Source: Pseudomicrostroma phylloplanum (lineage: Eukaryota; Basidiomycota; Exobasidiomycetes; Microstromatales). From it: a stretch of DNA of 64,000 nt. The notes beneath the pieces are model-generated. The model saw only the letters and a program-made list of their open reading frames with translations, searched no databases and was not told the DNA's origin. Positions 56,070 to 64,000 of this stretch are shown piece after piece. Position 1 is the stretch's first letter. Each line of letters begins with the position of its first letter. The translations under genes and the position numbers were made by a program. The stretch is from contig BCHS01000008.1 of NCBI GenBank assembly GCA_039545275.1, forward strand, positions 496,001 to 560,000. The letters are read 5' to 3'.

Positions 56070-56443
56070 TGTGGGTACTTCGCCGATTCAGAAGACGACA
56101 AGTGCAGCAGCCACTGGGAATGATGCTGCTGTCTGCGTGTGCTGTTGCTGCCGATCGTCGTCGTCGTCGTCGTGAGTGTATGGTGTTGCAGTCGTCTGAG
56201 TGTCTTTGTAAAAGTCGAGTGAGCGTGAGCGTCCCACTTCTTCGTCCCTGCGCGGTCGGGGCCGATGTCTCTCTGTCTGGCGTGCAGTGCAGCCGAGGCA
56301 GTCCAGTCCAGTCCAGTCCAGCCTCTGCTCCCGCTCCGCCAAAATTTCGATTCCAAGACGGAAGCAGGAGACAGGACAGGCCATTCCTTCTGATTGGTGC
56401 CTACACATCCTATACCACATAGCATATATCCTCAGTCGCAACG
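56070..56443. promoter_or_regulatory. Divergent promoter region with microsatellites
   Basis: About 375 bases between bot1 and the C2H2-like gene. It contains CGT trinucleotide repeats (about 56155-56173) and four to five tandem AGTCC units (about 56300-56320). No specific factor site recognised. Confidence 0.5.
56155..56320. repeat. CGT and AGTCC microsatellites
   Basis: Six or so CGT units near 56155-56173 and four to five AGTCC units near 56300-56320, both in the bot1/C2H2 divergent spacer. Confidence 0.75.
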
Positions 56444-57913
56444 ATGTTCAAGCGCCTCACGAAGTTCAACCGCAAGAGGGACAAGGACATTGCGAATGGC
56501 ATCGACGTCAGCGCAGATGCTCCCCCAGAGGCCATGCTAGACGAAGATGAGGACAGCAGCGACGAAAGCGGCAGCGACGAGGACCAAGCCCAGTCCGATT
56601 CGGACTCGGAGTCAAAGTCAGAAGCAGCAGAGGTGGAAGCGTCCGGGCTAGTCAAGGCTAGCAGTCAGCAGCCACTGCAAGAGAGCAATGGCAAGAAGAG
56701 GCGCGCCCCTCAAGACGATGATGATGAAGACGAGGACGAGGACGAGGACGAGGCGTCAGGCAGTCAAGAAGACGAGAACATGGAGGATGGCGAGGACGCT
56801 TCTGGCTCCTCGGACGGAGAAGAGGAGGAGCCGCTAGACCTCTCCGTCCCACCCCTTTCCATCTCCCAATCGCTCGAATCCCCCTTCTACCTCTCCCCCC
56901 TCTCCCCATCCAAGGCGGGCGTCCCCTGGATTACCTGCCTCGTCTGTCCCCTCTCCCAACTCAAGACGGACACCAGCGTCGAAATTCACTCCAAGGCCAA
57001 AGGCCACCTCAGGAGGTACAACAGGTACAAGCGCTACGTCGAGGCAAAACTCAGCGAGGTGGAAAGGACAAACGAGTTCAGTCAAGGCGGAGCGGACCCG
57101 AGAGGGATCGTAAAGGAGGTTGAGGAGGAGGTGAAGAGGACTGAGAAGGCGGCAGCAGAGGCAAAGGCAAACGCTAAAGCGTCTGGAGAGCCAAAGGCAA
57201 AGAAGCCGCGGAGGAAGAGCAGGCAAGCCAAGACTACCGAGGACAAACAGCCCGAAGCTGCCTCGTCTACATCAAGCGCTACAGCCACTCCCACCCGCAC
57301 TGCCTCTGAGAAGGCCATTGCAAGGCGGGAACGAAAGAAGGCGCACCGCAAAGCATGGAAGGCGGGAAAAGATGCCAGGCGGAGGGAAAAGCAAGCTGCT
57401 GAAAAGGAGGCAGGGGGAGCCGATGGCGCCGCCCCCGCCGGTACGACCTCCACCGATGCGGACAAGAAGGCCGAGTCTTCCCCTCCCAATGGCGAGCCTT
57501 CCCAGCCTGCTGACGGCAAGTCTGCACGCAAAGAGAAGAAGGCAGACAAGAAGCAAAAGCAAAAGGAAGCAGCTGCAACAGCAACTGCAGTCGCGGCAGC
57601 AGAGACAGCTAGCACGACCGAGGCAGTCGAGAAGTCCAAGCCTGAGAGCACTAAGCCCAAGAAGAGCAATAGCAAGACCGAGGGCGAGAAGCTCGCCACG
57701 AATGGCAGCGAAAGCGGGAGCAAGAAGGACAAGAAGGACAAAAAGGACAAGTCAACAACTAAGGAGGCAAAGGCGAATGCGGAGCTAGCCGGGTTAGCAG
57801 ATGCAGTGAGAGCAGTGACGGCAGTGACGGCAGTGCCAGCAGTGGCGGCAGAGAAAAAGGAAAAAAAGGAAAAGAAGGAAAAGAAGGAGAAGAAGCGACA
57901 GAAGACTGTTTGA
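56444..57913 (+). CDS. Acidic/lysine-rich protein with one C2H2-type zinc-finger-like motif
   Basis: Single exon, 489 residues; family not identified. The N-terminus is basic (MFKRLTKFNRKRDKD), followed by an acidic Asp/Glu/Ser block up to about residue 130. A Cys2-His2-like unit lies at residues 165-188: Cys165, Cys168, His182 and His188, in WITCLVC then EIHSKAKGH, followed by a basic helix LRRYNRYKRYVEAKL. This spacing resembles fingers of RNA-processing proteins. The rest is Lys/Ala/Glu-rich and ends in a dense KEK/KKE repeat before the stop, which looks nucleolar. A role in ribosome assembly or RNA binding would fit the composition but is inference only. Codon bias and an unbroken 1.47 kb frame support a real gene. 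Confidence 0.75.
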   Translation: MFKRLTKFNRKRDKDIANGIDVSADAPPEAMLDEDEDSSDESGSDEDQAQSDSDSESKSEAAEVEASGLVKASSQQPLQESNGKKRRAPQDDDDEDEDEDEDEASGSQEDENMEDGEDASGSSDGEEEEPLDLSVPPLSISQSLESPFYLSPLSPSKAGVPWITCLVCPLSQLKTDTSVEIHSKAKGHLRRYNRYKRYVEAKLSEVERTNEFSQGGADPRGIVKEVEEEVKRTEKAAAEAKANAKASGEPKAKKPRRKSRQAKTTEDKQPEAASSTSSATATPTRTASEKAIARRERKKAHRKAWKAGKDARRREKQAAEKEAGGADGAAPAGTTSTDADKKAESSPPNGEPSQPADGKSARKEKKADKKQKQKEAAATATAVAAAETASTTEAVEKSKPESTKPKKSNSKTEGEKLATNGSESGSKKDKKDKKDKSTTKEAKANAELAGLADAVRAVTAVTAVPAVAAEKKEKKEKKEKKEKKRQKTV

Positions 57914-59039
57914 TTTCCCGCCCAGGAAGGAGGAGCGAGGAGATGAAAGGACAGGAGTCTATCTGCATTGGCGTGGGCGGTGGAGCTCAGACTGTGCCTG
58001 TGCTGTCACTGCCACTATCTCTTCCATTTGTACTTGTAGCGAGAGGAGCAATAGAGAGGAACTTGAAAGTATGGAACGATCGTCTGTGCGTGTGTGTGCT
58101 TATGAGCGTGGGGGCGATGTGGATGGAACAAGCCAGTCGATACGCTCGCCTGCCCGATCCCCGGTCCACACCCGGAGGTAGTACGGACCTCGAGCGAGCC
58201 ACAAAAAAGAGCACGGGTGCGAAGATCGAGGTGGGAGAGTGGTCGTTGTATTGCAAATGAGGTCAACAGCGGGCGGTGTACGTAGAGAGTCAAGTCAAGG
58301 TAATGTCACCCTACAAATTTCAACCATCCCCTTCTTTCCTTCAATCCAAGATCAGGACCTCTCGAGCATAGCGGGCGCTCAGACGAGTGAGCCACGACGG
58401 GAGAGTGTCGAGAGGGTGGTGAAAGAGACAGGGTACAGAGCGAGGAAGGGAAGGATCGACCACGCCCCGTTATCCAGGTCGAGCTGATCCTCCCCGCCCC
58501 TCGACTCCCAATCTACCTCTAGCCCCCTCCCCTCGTTCTCCTGCCGCGAGCCCACCCTCCTTCGCACCCTCCCAAGAAGCCTGTCCGGACAGCGAGGCCG
58601 GCCAACCTTGTTCAAGTCGACCGTCCGCACAGTCTCAAGTGGAAGAAAGAGGCAAGAAAAAAGAGGGAGATGGCGAGGGTTCCTCTCGCCCCGCTTCTCC
58701 CCCATTTCTATCCGAAGAGAGAAGAGGGGGAAGAAGCGGGACTGAGTGAGAGGCGCACGATGTGAAGTCGTACGATGTTTTCTTTGTTGGCAGAAATGAC
58801 ACAAACGCTGACCACGATGCGAGTTTCTCCGAAGAGAGACTCGAGGAGCAGTGCTCTTAAGACCTGCCGTTGGAGGTATAGGAGGGGGAAGGGGTGGACT
58901 GGGCGCAGGGAATTGTTCGGGAAGAAGGATGGGGATGGCCATGGCGAGGGGAGGCAAAGGAGGAGATATAGCAGCGGCGTCACTCTCAGTCGACCGAAAC
59001 CTACCAAACTTCGGACTTGTGGCGTGACAATTCGGGGTA
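57914..59039. other. Convergent intergenic region, 1.1 kb
   Basis: Lies between the C2H2-like gene and RPC11. Frames here are low in codon bias and disagree with one another, and none gives a recognisable domain. Presumably two 3' UTRs and spacer. Confidence 0.45.
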
Positions 59040-59449
59040 TCATCCCTCTTTCCATTGATTTGCACACTTGGCATCTGTACATCGGTAGAAGGTCGTCACT
59101 GACCGGGGTGGAGAGCGCAGATTGATGTTAGCATACCGCCAGGTTGCCTATCGCTGCTGTGGTCACCCATTGACTCACTAGGCTCATCAGCTGATCGAAT
59201 CTGCAGCTGCATAAAGAACGCTCTCGGGTTCTCGCACTTGGGACAAGGCGTGTCCGTGGAGTCTACATTCTTCCAGCTGTCCTCTCCACCCATCACATCG
59301 TCCACTTCCTTTCTACGAAGTTGCGTCCTCTTGGTGATCTGCTTCGTGATAGGGAAGTGATACGGGCAGGTAGGACAGACCCATTCATTTCGCCCAGAAT
59401 CATCGTGCCCGATGAGGAGGATATTCGCGCATGTCGGACAGAAGAGCAT
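59040..59449 (-). CDS. RPC11: RNA polymerase III subunit C11 (RPC10/RPC11)
   Basis: Small Pol III subunit that cleaves nascent RNA and helps termination and re-initiation. Exons on the minus strand 59449-59179 and 59098-59040 encode 109 residues, the usual size. The N-terminal zinc ribbon has Cys4, Cys7, Cys25 and Cys28. The C-terminal TFIIS-like ribbon has Cys69, Cys72, Cys97 and Cys102, with the strictly conserved RSADEP hairpin (Asp88-Glu89) that supplies the catalytic acids. The linker KEVDDVMGGEDSWKNVDSTDT is also diagnostic. The intron falls right after RSADEP, and the second exon supplies MTTFYRCTDAKCANQWKEG. Divergent with the uL4m gene. Confidence 0.95.
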
Positions 59450-60212
59450 CTTGTCGTCGAGCTTGCAGCGGGAGAAGACGTGAACGCGTCGGATGCAGCA
59501 GTAACGATGGCTACGACTTCGCTGAGAGCGTCAAGGCAGGCTTGCGTCTCGTCGGGAACGATCGGAGGGAGTGGAAGTTGATCCTACCAGTCACCTTGTA
59601 GACTAGTCTACATGAAGAGAGTCCCGAAGATCTTCTGCAGAGATCTAAAGCAGACACACGAAACGGTCAAGGCAAAAGAATGTGAGCACGCTGATTCGTC
59701 AAAAAGCAGAGGGCTTGGTTATGAGAGACGGCTCAGAAAAACGAGTTGAAAGCATCGGCCTACCCCTCGAGTCAGTACAGCACTTTGTCAAGCACCATGG
59801 CGACTCGGAGGGAGGACTAGCAATTAAGAGGTGCCAGTTATGAAGGAAGCGCAGCCAATGCTTAAGCAAAGGCCTCGATGCGCCATCGTCCTTGCCGAAG
59901 TAGAAAAGCGAGAGCAGGCAGCATATACTCACCTCAGGTAAGCGAGAATTTCCTTCGCACAAGCACAGTTGTACGAGGGCGAAAGAGGCAGGGATCAGTG
60001 CATCGTTGTGGGCAGAGGCGCGGAAGAGAAGGAAGAAGTGAGGAGCCAGACGTCCGCTTCTTGCACTCTTTGCCAAAAAGTCGTCGGGCGGCGTGCGCGC
60101 AGCGCCTCGGAAAAGTGCAGGCAGGGAAGAAGGTCCCACCTTGATCCGCTCACCATCCGCCGCCATACACCATCACCATCATCATCATCATAGTCATCAT
60201 CTTACGCTCATC
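59450..60212. promoter_or_regulatory. Divergent intergenic region RPC11/uL4m
   Basis: About 760 bases. A short CAT/CAC trinucleotide run sits just before the uL4m start (about 60165-60202). A minus-strand frame at 60166-59699 is open but has no recognisable feature and contains splice-like donors. It is not called as a gene. Confidence 0.4.
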
Positions 60213-61590
60213 ATGAAGAAGATGCTCCGAGTAGGCAGCCAGCTCAGACAGGCAGTGGCCAGCACATCGAGGCTACCAGCTACGACCAGACAGCTGCACG
60301 GTTCCACACCCCTCGATCCCACTGACAATGCCTCGGGACAGAATCAAGCACAGACACTGGGAATGTTCCCAGCTGGTCAAGGCAGCGCTCAGCAGGGCAA
60401 CTTGTCCGTCGCAGACCTCGCTCAGGCTTTTGCAGCCGGTCAAGGTGAGCCTGAGGCTTCGGCATCTCTGCGCCGGAGGAATCAGTGATGAGAGTGGCAT
60501 TCTGACAGATTCGCCCATCCTTACCTATTGTCTCCTCGCAGCCTCCTTTGCGCCATCACAAGGAGAGACGAGAGTCTACACGAAGCTGAGGCATCTGCAC
60601 CCGGCCACTAAGCAGCCCGCTACTCCCTCCTCGGATTCGCAGCAATACGTCCCCCTCTCCGCCCACGTCTTTGGCACCACGCCCCGCCGAGATATCCTGC
60701 ACTCTGCCATCGTATACCATCTGGACTCCCTCCGCAGCGGTACAGCTAGCACAAAGACTCGCGGTGAAGTGAACTATTCGACCAGGAAGATCCGCCCCCA
60801 GAAGGGTACCGGTAATGCTCGTCTGGGCTCACGCGGCAATCCGCTGCTCAGAGGAGGTGGAGTGGCCCATGGACCAAAGCCTAGAGACTTTGCAACTGAG
60901 CTGCCACGACGAGTGAGGGAGTTGGCGCTGAGGAGTGCACTGAGCGCTAGGTGGAAGGAAGGCAAACTTCACGTCATCCCGTCGCTGTACTGGGACGCAC
61001 CACCCCGTGTGACGGGCACGCTACGTAGAGCCCTGGGATCTCGAGGTTGGGAAGACACTCTCTTCCTCACTGCGCCTCGGTCTCCCCAGTCCGCTCAGAA
61101 GATGGGCATCCGACAAAGAATCGGTCGACCTTCTGCTCTGGACCCAATCTACACTGCCGAGCAATTGGACGCACACGGGCGCGATGTGCAAAATTTTGCC
61201 ATTGCTCTAGCCAATATTCCCAACACGGAGATGATTCGGCTGGACCTGCTGACAGAGGAGGCAAGGGAAGAGGCTAAGAAGGCCACAGACAAGAAGAAGC
61301 CGGGAGAGCTTCCGGCTTACGAGGTGATCAAGCGCAAGAACACGGTGCTGGATCTGGGAGCTGTAGAGTGGCTGGAGGAAAAGTTGGGAGGTAGCATCTT
61401 CCACATCGGAGAGGGCGAGGAGGGGTCGGAGGCTGAGTTGAGCGGTGTGCCCGAGGAGGAAGGGGAGCATCCCTCGCTGGACGAGCTGGAGAAGCTGGCA
61501 AAGGAGGAGGCCGACGCAGAGGGAGTGCAAGGCATCACGGAAGAGGTGCCGAGGGAGCTGCCGACTACTTCGGAGGAGCAAAAGAAGTGA
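60213..61590 (+). CDS. YML6: Mitochondrial large-subunit ribosomal protein uL4m
   Basis: Mitochondrial homologue of bacterial ribosomal protein L4, which lines the peptide exit tunnel. Exons 60213-60444 and 60542-61590 give 426 residues. The N-terminus (MKKMLRVGSQLRQAVASTSR) is a basic, acid-free presequence followed by a Gln/Ala-rich stretch. The L4 signature is clear: TRKIRPQKGTGNARLGSRGNP then RGGGVAHGPKPRDFATELP, matching the RQKGTGRAR and GGGVAHGP blocks of bacterial L4. Further matching parts are ILHSAIVYHLDSLR before it and RELALRSALSARWKEGKLHV after it. The C-terminal 80 residues are Glu-rich and extra, as often in fungal mitoribosomal proteins. The start at 60213 leads straight into the presequence. 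Confidence 0.95.
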
Positions 61591-62654
61591 GCTTGGGTAG
61601 CGAACGGCCAACGTTTGGCTCTCACCATGGGACCAGTGATTGGCCCATGTGTCTTGGGCATGCCTATGGGTGTGCCTTTGTCAATGATTCACGGGTGCCC
61701 TTTACGCCACGATCAAGTGCTGCGAGTGCGTGTTAATTTGCCGATCTCTCGGGTAGGCCTTTGTGATCGAGGGGGATGCGAGGTCTTGTGTGCCGAGAAT
61801 TCACGTCCAGGCGTGCCTTGTGAGCGTCTGCCATGCATCGCCCCGCCTCTGGTCAGCCGGGCGAGCGGGCGAGTGAGACAATCAACGCAGGCCAGGTGCG
61901 TCGTCATGGACTTGCGTGCGCGTGGGCCTCTCATCTCCGCGCCTGGCGTCCACCCACGCACCAGGGCAGTCAGTCAGTCAGTCCCGCTGGGGGGGGGAGG
62001 CCTTTCTTTCCCTTTGCCCCCGTGGGCCGCCTCTTGCACGAGCCTCGTCCACCCGTCCGTCGTCACCACCACCACCTCCTGCTCCTCGCCATCACCACCA
62101 CCACCATCATCCCCCCCTTTCATCTTTTGCAAGACTGTCATCCTCGAGCCTACTTGGACTCAGACACCTTCGCAGACCACTGCAACCCCGCGCGCAACAG
62201 CAACAGCAATCGACAGAGTGCACACAACAAGGCCAAGACCAAATTACCTCCGCCTCCCAGAGCGGCACCTTAGTCACTCGCAGTCCTTGGCATTGACTTG
62301 AGCCACGCACCGCACAGCACCGCACAAGCAAGCAACACGCACCCATCCATTTGCACATCACATCAACACAAGCACTCAACCAGTCTGTCACACACAGCTC
62401 CGCTGCTTTACCTCCGTCAAGGATAGTCTGAGTTGATTGGCCTGGACTTGTTCACCTCCCGTCCTACCTTTACTCGTCACATACAAGACAACCTGCTCTC
62501 GTGAGCTCCATCCCTCACGCCTCACAAGCAGCCTACGCGCATACATACACGTCCAGACACATACATACAGCTACATCCTTCACGTCAAGCTCGACACAAG
62601 TACAGCATACTACAGGACCTCTAGCTTCTCCTCCGTACCAGAAGAAGACGCACA
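61591..62654. other. Long leader/promoter region upstream of the Pal1 gene
   Basis: About 1.06 kb. From about 62040 onward the plus strand is rich in CAC/ACC and A/C repeats, with short CACC microsatellites (about 62060-62110). Frames through it give only His/Ser/Thr-rich low complexity. Likely a long 5' UTR of the next gene. Confidence 0.45.
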
Positions 62655-64000
62655 ATGTGTGAGTAGAAAAGTCCCGAACGTACGCCCTTGCCGAGTCTAT
62701 TGTCGTCTTCCATGCGATCGGGGAGAGTAGGGACGCCGGGGAGAAAGATCCGCTGGGCACTGCGTCGCTCCGCCAGCCTCTTCATCAGCGAGCGGGCAGA
62801 GTGTCACGACCCGCGGTGCTATGACATGCGTGGTCACCGTGTTTCTCTCTTGGACTGTCCATCTGACGCGGTGGCCCCGACCCTGTCCCTCCTCCCCCAT
62901 CTCCCGCGATGCTGCCGGCTTCACTCCGTTGTCATGCTTGTTCCCCATCCCAGCTGCTGCTGTTCGATCCTCTCGGCCACCACACCGATCCCGCCGCACG
63001 CAGGACAACGTCCTCGCTGCCTTGTCGGATGTCGTAGAGATCTCTTCCGACGACAACCGATCGCATGCCTATAGGCGAGGGCCGGCCTACTCGCCTCCCG
63101 AGCTCTCCAACTCCACCTCTTATGCAGGGGCAGTGCCAATGACGACAGCTGAACCTCCCCTCTCCTCACTGCCTTCGTCCGGCAATGTAGCCTCCCACAA
63201 CGACCCTCTCAACTCTGGACTACCGCCTCCGGTGCCTTCAAAAGGGCGTAGCACCACCTTTGACAATGATCATCTGTCGACCTCCAGAAGCGGCATGGTC
63301 GGCAAGTTCGCGAGCGCCTTCAAGAGGCAGACTGCAGAAGAAAAGGAGGCCAAGAGGAGAGACAAGGCTCAGAAGAATGGACAGTTGAGTAGGTCAAACA
63401 CCATTGGCGGTAGCAGGATGGACGTCATCGACAAGCTGGACGCCAGCGGTATCCATGGAAGCAGTCGTGAGTAGCAGAGCAAAGCGAGAGGGGGGATGCG
63501 CTTACACGCAACGAGACTGGGCCGTCTGACCCGTTGTGCTTCTCTCTTTCTTCAGTGTTCCACCACGACTCGCCATATGATGCCTGCACTCCCCATGCCA
63601 ATAGTTCGCAGAGGGCCCCGGTCAAGGCTTTCGACCCCAACACTGACCCTATGACAGGTCTGTCGATCAGTGACGGCGCTGGCAGCGGTTCCCGTCGCCC
63701 TGCCGCTAACAGGGTCGTATCGGAGTCTGACAACAAGGCTAGACCGGGACGAAAGCGCAACGACTCTTTGCCGGTAGTGGCGAGCCTACCGTTCGATGCA
63801 TCCAGCAACCAACCTGCGCGCTTACCCTCTGGTCGGCAACAGTACGCCCCTTCGGATAGCACGCACGACAACGCTAGCGTCACCACGGCTTCGGACGCTG
63901 ATGGCCACGATCGAGGATATGGAGGAAAGCCCAACGTAGTCAAGCCCAACTCGGCCATGGCTGCGATGTGGGGTGTTCAAGATGACGAGCCCTGGCAGGA
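62655..64000 (+). CDS. pal1: Pal1-type cell morphogenesis protein (3' end cut by window edge)
   Basis: Pal1 family proteins localise to growing tips and endocytic sites and help keep cylindrical cell shape in fission yeast. Proposed exons are 62655-62658 (ATGT only), 62954-63466 and 63556 to beyond 64000. The first intron, 295 bases, has a gtgagt donor and a cccag acceptor, giving MSAAVRSSRPPHRSR. The diagnostic Pal1 stretch is MDVIDKLDASGIHGSS spliced to LFHHDSPYDACTPHAN, matching the family's LDVIDKLD, LFHHDGPFDAC consensus. Before it are Ser/Pro-rich stretches and a basic helix (KRQTAEEKEAKRRDKAQK). The reading frame is still open at the edge, in a segment reading MAAMWGVQDDEPW. The four-base start exon is deduced from phase, so the start is less certain than the domain. 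Confidence 0.87.

Noticed and set aside
59699..60166. Open frame of 155 codons on the minus strand between RPC11 and uL4m
   Set aside because: No domain, poor codon bias, and it contains splice-like donors. More likely promoter or leader sequence.

Overview
This window is nuclear DNA of a fungus, most probably a basidiomycete yeast or smut-like fungus of the Ustilaginomycotina. The evidence is eukaryotic gene content throughout, spliceosomal introns with gtgagt-type donors and cag/tag acceptors, GC-rich coding sequence, long Ser/Pro/Gln-rich low-complexity proteins, and a mix of nearly intronless giant genes with a few intron-dense small genes. The class is inferred, not proven. Twenty-one protein-coding genes are supported, nineteen complete and two cut by the window edges. 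I found no rRNA, tRNA, CRISPR array, transposon or virus-like sequence.

Layout. 1-32 kb: an NRAMP metal transporter (left-truncated), a DUF1275 membrane protein, TFIIF beta (TFG2), the CORVET subunit VPS8, AP-1 sigma (APS1), COP9 signalosome subunit 3 (CSN3), a large unrecognised disordered protein, ribosomal protein eS26, a second large unrecognised protein ending in an RGG-rich tail, and an F-box-like protein. These ten genes alternate strictly between strands, so every intergenic space is either a shared divergent promoter or a convergent terminator. 32-42 kb: a long gene-free stretch, a SAC7-like RhoGAP and a PAS-kinase-type Ser/Thr kinase. 42-55 kb: dynactin p150Glued (CAP-Gly), the Rab1 GTPase YPT1 (nine exons), QCR10 of respiratory complex III, and an unusually long ALG1 mannosyltransferase. 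54-64 kb: the mitochondrial ribosomal protein Bot1/mS45, a C2H2-like acidic/lysine-rich protein, RNA polymerase III subunit RPC11, mitochondrial ribosomal protein uL4m, and a Pal1-type morphogenesis protein that runs off the right edge.

Functionally this is ordinary housekeeping territory. Membrane traffic (VPS8, APS1, YPT1, dynactin), transcription (TFIIF beta, RPC11), translation (eS26, uL4m, mS45), mitochondrial respiration (QCR10), ER glycosylation (ALG1) and cell polarity (RhoGAP, Pal1) are interspersed without operon-like logic. I see no defence system, biosynthetic cluster or mobile island. The points most worth a second look are the ALG1 insertions and tail, open frames beyond the RhoGAP stop, start exons of 4-6 nt, the micro-exon end of CSN3, the apparent loss of the RING finger in VPS8, and the two large orphan proteins. 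All gene models were spliced by eye from consensus sites and protein-family continuity and have not been tested against transcripts.
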